From Mycobacteriaceae bacterium (GTDB lineage: Bacteria; Actinomycetota; Actinomycetes; Mycobacteriales; Mycobacteriaceae), in contig JAIEPH010000006.1 of the NCBI GenBank assembly GCA_019749805.1, forward strand, positions 1 to 64,000: a stretch of DNA of 64,000 bases, given 5' to 3'. The first letter of the stretch is position 1. Every line of letters starts with the position of its first letter. Shown one piece after another: positions 59,854-64,000 of this stretch. Position numbers and translations under genes: made by a program. Under the pieces are notes generated by a model, which made no database searches, was not told where the DNA came from, and worked only from the letters and a program-made list of their open reading frames with translations.

Positions 59854-61089
59854 ATGGCCACCCGCATCATGGATGAAGCCGCGAAGGTGTTCGCGACCCC
59901 GCAGGCGTACACCGATGAGACCAAGCTGCACGCCGCACTGACGCATCTGCGCGCGAACGCTCCTGTGTCGTGGGTAGACGTACCGGACTACCGCCCGTTC
60001 TGGGCGATCACCAAGCACGCCGACATCATGGCGATCGAACGGGCGAACACGTTGTTCACCAACTCGCCGCGTCCGGTGCTGACCACCGCCGCCGGCGATG
60101 ATCAGCAGGCCGCAATTGGTGTCAAAACCCTGATTCACCACGATGATCCGGAGCACCGCGCCATCCGGGCCATCGGAGCCGACTGGTTCCGGCCGAAAGC
60201 CATGCGTGCGCTGAAGGTGCGCATCGACGAGCTCGCCAGGCGCTACGTCGACCAGATGGTTGCGGCAGGACCGGAATGCGATTTCGTCCAAGAAGTCGCG
60301 GTGAATTATCCGCTCTACGTGATCATGTCGATGCTCGGTATTCCCGAATCCGACTTTCCGCAGATGTTGAAGTACACACAGGAGCTGTTCGGAACCGACG
60401 ACGAGGAGATGCAGCGTAGTTCGTCCATCGAGGAATCCATGGGCGTGCTGCTCGAGATGTTCGCCTACTTCAACGAATTGACCGCGGCGCGGCGTGCGAC
60501 GCCAACCGAGGATCTGGCTTCGGCGATCGCGAACGCCACGATCGACGGTGAACCGCTGTCTGACATCGACACCGTGTCCTACTACCTGATCATCGCGACC
60601 GCGGGACACGACACCACCAGCGCTGTGATCTCGGGCGGACTTCACGCGCTGATCGACCATCCAGATCAGTTGCAGCGCCTACGCGACAACATGGATCTCA
60701 TGCCGCTGGCCACCGAGGAAATGATCCGGTGGGTCACGCCGGTCAAGGAGTTCATGCGCACTGCGCAGCAAGAGACCGAGGTGCGCGGCGTCCCGATCGC
60801 AGCAGGGGAGTCGGTACTGCTGTCGTACGTCTCGTCGAATCGCGACGAAGACGTGTTCGACGAACCGTTCACATTCGACGTGGGACGTGAGCCCAACAAG
60901 CACAACGCGTTCGGCTACGGCGTGCACTTCTGTCTGGGCGCGGCGCTGGCCCGAATGGAGGTCAACAGCTTCTTCTCCGAGCTGGTACCGCGACTGGACT
61001 CGATAGAACTGACCGGCGATCCGGCGTACACCGCGACGGTCTTCGTCGGCGGACCCAAACACCTGCCGATCCGCTACTCGCTCAAATGA
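59854..61089 (+). CDS. Cytochrome P450
   Basis: A 411-residue soluble P450. The I-helix is IIATAGHDTTSAVISGG (AGxDTT, the standard oxygen-activation motif), the K-helix is EEMIRWVTPVKEFMRTA (ExxR), and the heme loop is FGYGVHFCLGAALARME with the Cys ligand. It would hydroxylate a hydrophobic substrate. It follows the LLM gene in one operon. Its I-helix differs from that of the 44724 P450 (AGLET), so the two belong to different families. Confidence 0.95.
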   Translation: MATRIMDEAAKVFATPQAYTDETKLHAALTHLRANAPVSWVDVPDYRPFWAITKHADIMAIERANTLFTNSPRPVLTTAAGDDQQAAIGVKTLIHHDDPEHRAIRAIGADWFRPKAMRALKVRIDELARRYVDQMVAAGPECDFVQEVAVNYPLYVIMSMLGIPESDFPQMLKYTQELFGTDDEEMQRSSSIEESMGVLLEMFAYFNELTAARRATPTEDLASAIANATIDGEPLSDIDTVSYYLIIATAGHDTTSAVISGGLHALIDHPDQLQRLRDNMDLMPLATEEMIRWVTPVKEFMRTAQQETEVRGVPIAAGESVLLSYVSSNRDEDVFDEPFTFDVGREPNKHNAFGYGVHFCLGAALARMEVNSFFSELVPRLDSIELTGDPAYTATVFVGGPKHLPIRYSLK

Positions 61090-61098
61090 TCTGAGCGC

Positions 61099-62394
61099 TC
61101 ACTTCTGCTGCGCGGTCGCCCGGTCCAGCTGGTCCTGCAACGTCGTCGCGCCCAGGCTCGAGTCCTTCTTGTGGTGCGACAGTGCCTGGACGGAGACATC
61201 GTGTCCTTCCGCCGCCTTGCGCAGGGCGCCGACCGTCGCCTGCTCCTTGGAGATGTGACTGAACGGGTCGAAGTTGTACCAGCGCATGGCGTTCTCGTAG
61301 GTCATCTTGTTGATCTCGACGTCGGTGGCGTGATGCTCCTTGAGGACCTCGTCGAGTTGCTCCGGGGCACCGGGCCACATCGAGTCGCTGTGCGGATAGT
61401 CGGCTTCCCAGCAGATGTTGTCGATACCGATCTGGTTGCGCAGTGCCACGCCGACCGGATCGGAGATGAAGCAGGTCAAGAAGTGGTCGCGGAACACCTC
61501 GGAAGGCTTCTGCTTGCCGAAGTCCTGGCCCGTCCAGGTGGAATGCATCTCATAGGTGCGATCGGCACGGTCCAGGAAGTAGGGGATCCACCCGGTGCCG
61601 CCCTCGCTCAGGGCGATCTTGAGGCCGGGATATTTCTTGATCGGCTTGGACCACAACAGGTCCGCGGCGGCCTGCACGATGTTCATGGGCTGAAGCGTGA
61701 TCATCACGTCCATCGGGGCGTCCGCTGCGGTAATGGCGAGCTTCCCCGAGGAGCCGATGTGGACGTTCATCACGGTGTCGGTGTCGACAAGGGCCTCCCA
61801 CATCGGGGTCCAGTAGTCGTCGTGGAACGACGGATAACCCATCGCGGCGGGGTTTTCACTGAATGTGAGTGCGTGGACGCCGCGCTCGGCGTTGCGGCGA
61901 ATTTCATTGGCACAGGCTTCGGCGTCCCAGATCACCGGCAGAGTCATCGGGATGAACCGGGCCGGATAGGCGCCGCACCACTCCTCGACGTGCCAGTCGT
62001 TGTAGGCCTGTACCAGCGCCAGGCTGAACTCGGGATCCTCGGTGGCGAACAATCGGCCGGCGAAACCACAGAAGGTGGGGAAGCAGATGGAACCGAGGAT
62101 GCCGCCGGCGTTCATGTCCTTGACCCGCTCGTCGACCTGCCAGCAGCCGGGCCGGATCTCGTCGAGACCCTGCGGTTCCAGCCCGTACTCCTCCTTGGGC
62201 CGGCCGGCGACCGCGTTGAGCGCGACGTTGGGGATCACCACATCGCGGAACTGCCAGGTGTCCGATCCATCTGGGTTGTGAACCAGCCGTGGCGCCTCGT
62301 CGAGGTATTTCTTGGCCAGATGATTCTTGAACATGTCCGGTGGTTCGACGATGTGATCATCGACGCTGATCAGGATCATGTCGTCCTTGTTCAC
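61099..62394 (-). CDS. Amidohydrolase-2 family TIM-barrel hydrolase/decarboxylase
   Basis: A 431-residue amidohydrolase_2 protein. ISVDDHIVEPPDMF is the N-terminal metal motif, VMNVHIGSSGK holds the next metal His, LSEGGTGWIPYFLDR follows, and WEADYPHSDSMWPG gives the metal Asp. It is the fourth amidohydrolase of this family in the window, with 28605, 31432 and the broken 35617-36852. It converges on the P450 with 9 bp between stops. A weak operator lies 25 bp upstream. Confidence 0.88.
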   Translation of the reverse strand: MNKDDMILISVDDHIVEPPDMFKNHLAKKYLDEAPRLVHNPDGSDTWQFRDVVIPNVALNAVAGRPKEEYGLEPQGLDEIRPGCWQVDERVKDMNAGGILGSICFPTFCGFAGRLFATEDPEFSLALVQAYNDWHVEEWCGAYPARFIPMTLPVIWDAEACANEIRRNAERGVHALTFSENPAAMGYPSFHDDYWTPMWEALVDTDTVMNVHIGSSGKLAITAADAPMDVMITLQPMNIVQAAADLLWSKPIKKYPGLKIALSEGGTGWIPYFLDRADRTYEMHSTWTGQDFGKQKPSEVFRDHFLTCFISDPVGVALRNQIGIDNICWEADYPHSDSMWPGAPEQLDEVLKEHHATDVEINKMTYENAMRWYNFDPFSHISKEQATVGALRKAAEGHDVSVQALSHHKKDSSLGATTLQDQLDRATAQQK

Positions 62395-62418
62395 GGCGGT
62401 GCTCCTCTGTAGTTGCTT

Positions 62419-62435
62419 ACCGTATGACCAACAGT
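62419..62435. promoter_or_regulatory. ACTGTAA-type operator, weak (site 10)
   Basis: ACCGTAT-GAC-CAACAGT matches at 10 of 14 arm positions. It lies in the divergent promoter between the amidohydrolase (62394) and the AhpD-like gene (62504). The weakest site on its own, supported by the pattern at the other promoters. Confidence 0.35.
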
Positions 62436-62503
62436 TTAGCTGTCGCGGTCGACGCGTTACGGTGTTCCCAGCGCTAACCTACGGCGATGCGAGGTGATTC
62501 AGA

Positions 62504-63094
62504 GTGTCAAAGTCCCGAATTACCCCTTCCCCGGCATTCGCTGCGATACCGGTGGACGACCTCGGCCAGGGCGACCGGATCAACATCGGAGTCGCGTCGA
62601 TCCTCGGGCATCGGCCGGAGGTGGCCGGTGCGCTCGGATCGCTGAAGGCGGCGCTTACCTCTAGCGGGACGCTGCCCCCGCGGCTCGTCGAACTGGTGCG
62701 GCTGCGGATCGCGTTCCACAACCAGTGCCGCAGCTGTATGTCGGTGCGCTATCAGAGTGCGATCGACGACGGTCTCACCGAGGACCTCGTGTGCTCGCTC
62801 GAGCAGCCGGCCGACGCCGACAACCTCACCGACGCCGAGCGCAGCGCGCTGCGCTACGCAGACCTGTTCGCCACCAACCATCTGGCGATCGACGAGACTG
62901 TCTACAACGATCTGCGCAGGCACTTCACCGAAGATGAACTCGTCGAACTCGGTGTGCACTGCGCCTATATGGTCGGAATGGGCCGGCTGGCGGCGACATG
63001 GAGCGTCACCGCTGATGTGCCCGACGCTTTCCGTGAAACATCGGATTCGCCTCTGGCGCCGTGGGATTCCGAAGGCGTCGTCGCCTCCGGCTAG
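62504..63094 (+). CDS. AhpD/carboxymuconolactone decarboxylase-like protein
   Basis: A 196-residue alkylhydroperoxidase-D/CMD-family protein. LVRLRIAFHNQCRSCMSVRY holds the redox C-x2-C pair (about residue 70) and the surrounding helix is typical. It may reduce a peroxide or act as a decarboxylase-like protein in the pathway. GTG 62504 follows GAGGTG. It is divergent from the amidohydrolase. An AACCTACG half-copy of the desaturase palindrome lies at 62476-62483. Confidence 0.87.
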   Translation: MSKSRITPSPAFAAIPVDDLGQGDRINIGVASILGHRPEVAGALGSLKAALTSSGTLPPRLVELVRLRIAFHNQCRSCMSVRYQSAIDDGLTEDLVCSLEQPADADNLTDAERSALRYADLFATNHLAIDETVYNDLRRHFTEDELVELGVHCAYMVGMGRLAATWSVTADVPDAFRETSDSPLAPWDSEGVVASG

Positions 63095-63210
63095 TTGCCG
63101 CAGGTCAGCACCCTGAATGCCGCATCAATCCCGTTTGCGTGTACAACCTCGAACTGTGTGGGGCGCTGGCATGATGTGCCTTTGCCTAATCGTCGGCAGA
63201 GAGGCGCGAG

Positions 63211-64000
63211 ATGAACTCAGAGACCGCAGACACTGATCTGGTCGGCGGGGTTCCGCGTCGCCGGATCGTGATCGCCTCGATGGTGGGTACCACGATCGAG
63301 TTCTACGACTTCTATATCTATGCCACCGCCGCGGTCTCGGTGTTCCCGCATCTGTTCTTTCCCAAGAGTGATTCGACGACGGCGCTGCTGGCCTCGCTGG
63401 CCACCTTCGGTCTCGCCTTCGTGGCCCGCCCGGTGGGCTCGGTCCTGTTCGGCCATTTCGGCGACCGGGTGGGCCGCAAGGCCACCCTCGTCGCCTCCCT
63501 GCTGGTGATGGGGATCGCAACCTTTGTCATCGGGTTGCTGCCGACGTACTCCCAGGTGGGCGTCATCGCTCCCGCACTGCTGGCAATCATGCGCTTCTCG
63601 CAGGGTTTGGCCCTCGGCGGTGAATGGAGCGGGGCGGCGCTCCTCGCCACCGAGACCGCAGAACCCGGTAGGCGGGGATGGGCGGCGATGTGGCCCCAGC
63701 TCGGAGCCCCGTTCGGATTCCTGTTGGCCAACGGGCTTTTCGTAGGACTGCTGCTGTGGCTCGGGCACAGCAATCTGAATCCCGATCCCGACGGGGCGTT
63801 CCTCACCTGGGGCTGGCGAGTTCCGTTCCTGCTGAGCGCGGTGATGGTGGCCATCGGTCTGTATGTGCGGTTGCGGCTGATCGAGACGCCGGTGTTCACC
63901 CGCGCCGTCGCGCGCGGTGAAAAGGTGAAAACGCCGCTGACCGAAGTATTTCGGACCAGCTGGCGTCAGCTGATCATCGGTACCTTTGTCATGTTGGCGA
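63211..64000 (+). CDS. MHS-family major facilitator transporter (5' part)
   Basis: The first 263 codons of an MFS transporter that runs off the window. It starts at ATG 63211 after AGAGAGGCGCGAG. VGTTIEFYDFYIYATAA, GHFGDRVGRKATL (loop 2-3 motif) and MRFSQGLALGGEWSGAALL match the metabolite:H+ symporter (ShiA/ProP) subfamily. It probably imports an organic acid, perhaps the pathway substrate. At least six transmembrane segments are in view. The 116-bp gap upstream shows no clear operator. Confidence 0.9.
   Translation, partial: MNSETADTDLVGGVPRRRIVIASMVGTTIEFYDFYIYATAAVSVFPHLFFPKSDSTTALLASLATFGLAFVARPVGSVLFGHFGDRVGRKATLVASLLVMGIATFVIGLLPTYSQVGVIAPALLAIMRFSQGLALGGEWSGAALLATETAEPGRRGWAAMWPQLGAPFGFLLANGLFVGLLLWLGHSNLNPDPDGAFLTWGWRVPFLLSAVMVAIGLYVRLRLIETPVFTRAVARGEKVKTPLTEVFRTSWRQLIIGTFVMLA

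Overview
The window is high-GC actinobacterial DNA, most likely from a Mycobacterium/Mycolicibacterium. The basis is the dense set of FadE-type acyl-CoA dehydrogenases, FadD-type acyl-CoA ligases, crotonases, mycofactocin-type SDR, F420/LLM-class oxidoreductases, a DesA-like desaturase, PAS-GGDEF proteins, frequent GTG starts and ATGA/GTGA overlaps. No rRNA, tRNA, phage, transposase gene or CRISPR array was seen. Almost everything from about 7 kb to 63 kb looks like one large catabolic region for a hydrophobic, probably alicyclic (terpenoid- or steroid-like) carboxylic substrate. The substrate itself is inference.

Layout. 0-7 kb: a FadE pair (minus), a PAS-GGDEF signalling protein, a lone ketosynthase-like protein, an MFS transporter remnant and a membrane protein with a degenerate GGDEF domain. 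7-13.7 kb: a MaoC hydratase; a minus operon (acyl-CoA dehydrogenase, mycofactocin-type SDR) divergent from a plus operon (SDR, thiolase, acyl-CoA dehydrogenase, GntR). 13.7-20.6 kb: a compact minus operon of three crotonases followed by three adenylate-forming ligases. 20.7-24.2 kb: thioesterase, GntR regulator, crotonase, thiolase. 24.3-27.6 kb: TetR-1 (minus), crotonase, a decayed SDR and a DapA-like lyase. 27.7-35.6 kb: a plus operon of crotonase, two amidohydrolases, acyl-CoA synthetase, a FadE pair and an epimerase-like SDR. 35.6-38.1 kb: an amidohydrolase broken by a stop codon and a lipid-transfer thiolase. 38.2-46 kb: a molybdopterin oxidoreductase, a PH-like/DUF2510 protein, a CoA-transferase, an aldehyde dehydrogenase, TetR-2 and a P450. 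46-54 kb: a Rieske oxygenase operon, a desaturase, and a Baeyer-Villiger-like monooxygenase with an alpha/beta hydrolase. 54-57.2 kb: TetR-3 divergent from a kinase-like/SnoaL/LLM operon. 57.2-64 kb: an acyl-CoA carboxylase beta subunit, an LLM protein, a P450, an amidohydrolase, an AhpD-like protein and the start of an MHS-family transporter that runs off the window.

Regulation. The most striking signal is a recurring palindrome, ACTGTAA-N3-TTACAGT. It is perfect in both arms at four promoters (38131, 42423, 45977, 51243). Matches at 10 to 12 of 14 arm positions occur upstream of six more transcription units (20609, 25162, 27664, 50053, 58776, 62419). Two paralogous TetR proteins in the window (24312-25034 and 44079-44720) share an identical recognition-helix stretch and are each next to one of these sites, so they are the obvious candidate binders. 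Other, different palindromes lie at the GntR- and TetR-3-associated promoters. A separate hairpin repeat is present three times, each time between convergent genes, where it probably acts as a bidirectional terminator.

How the genes could work together (inference): P450s, the Rieske oxygenase, the molybdopterin enzyme and the Baeyer-Villiger-like enzyme oxidise the skeleton. ALDH gives an acid, FadD enzymes or the CoA-transferase activate it, and FadE pairs, crotonases/MaoC, SDRs and thiolases shorten it. The hydrolase, the TIM-barrel amidohydrolases and the DapA-like lyase may open or cleave rings. No ferredoxin or ferredoxin reductase gene was seen, so redox partners must be encoded elsewhere.
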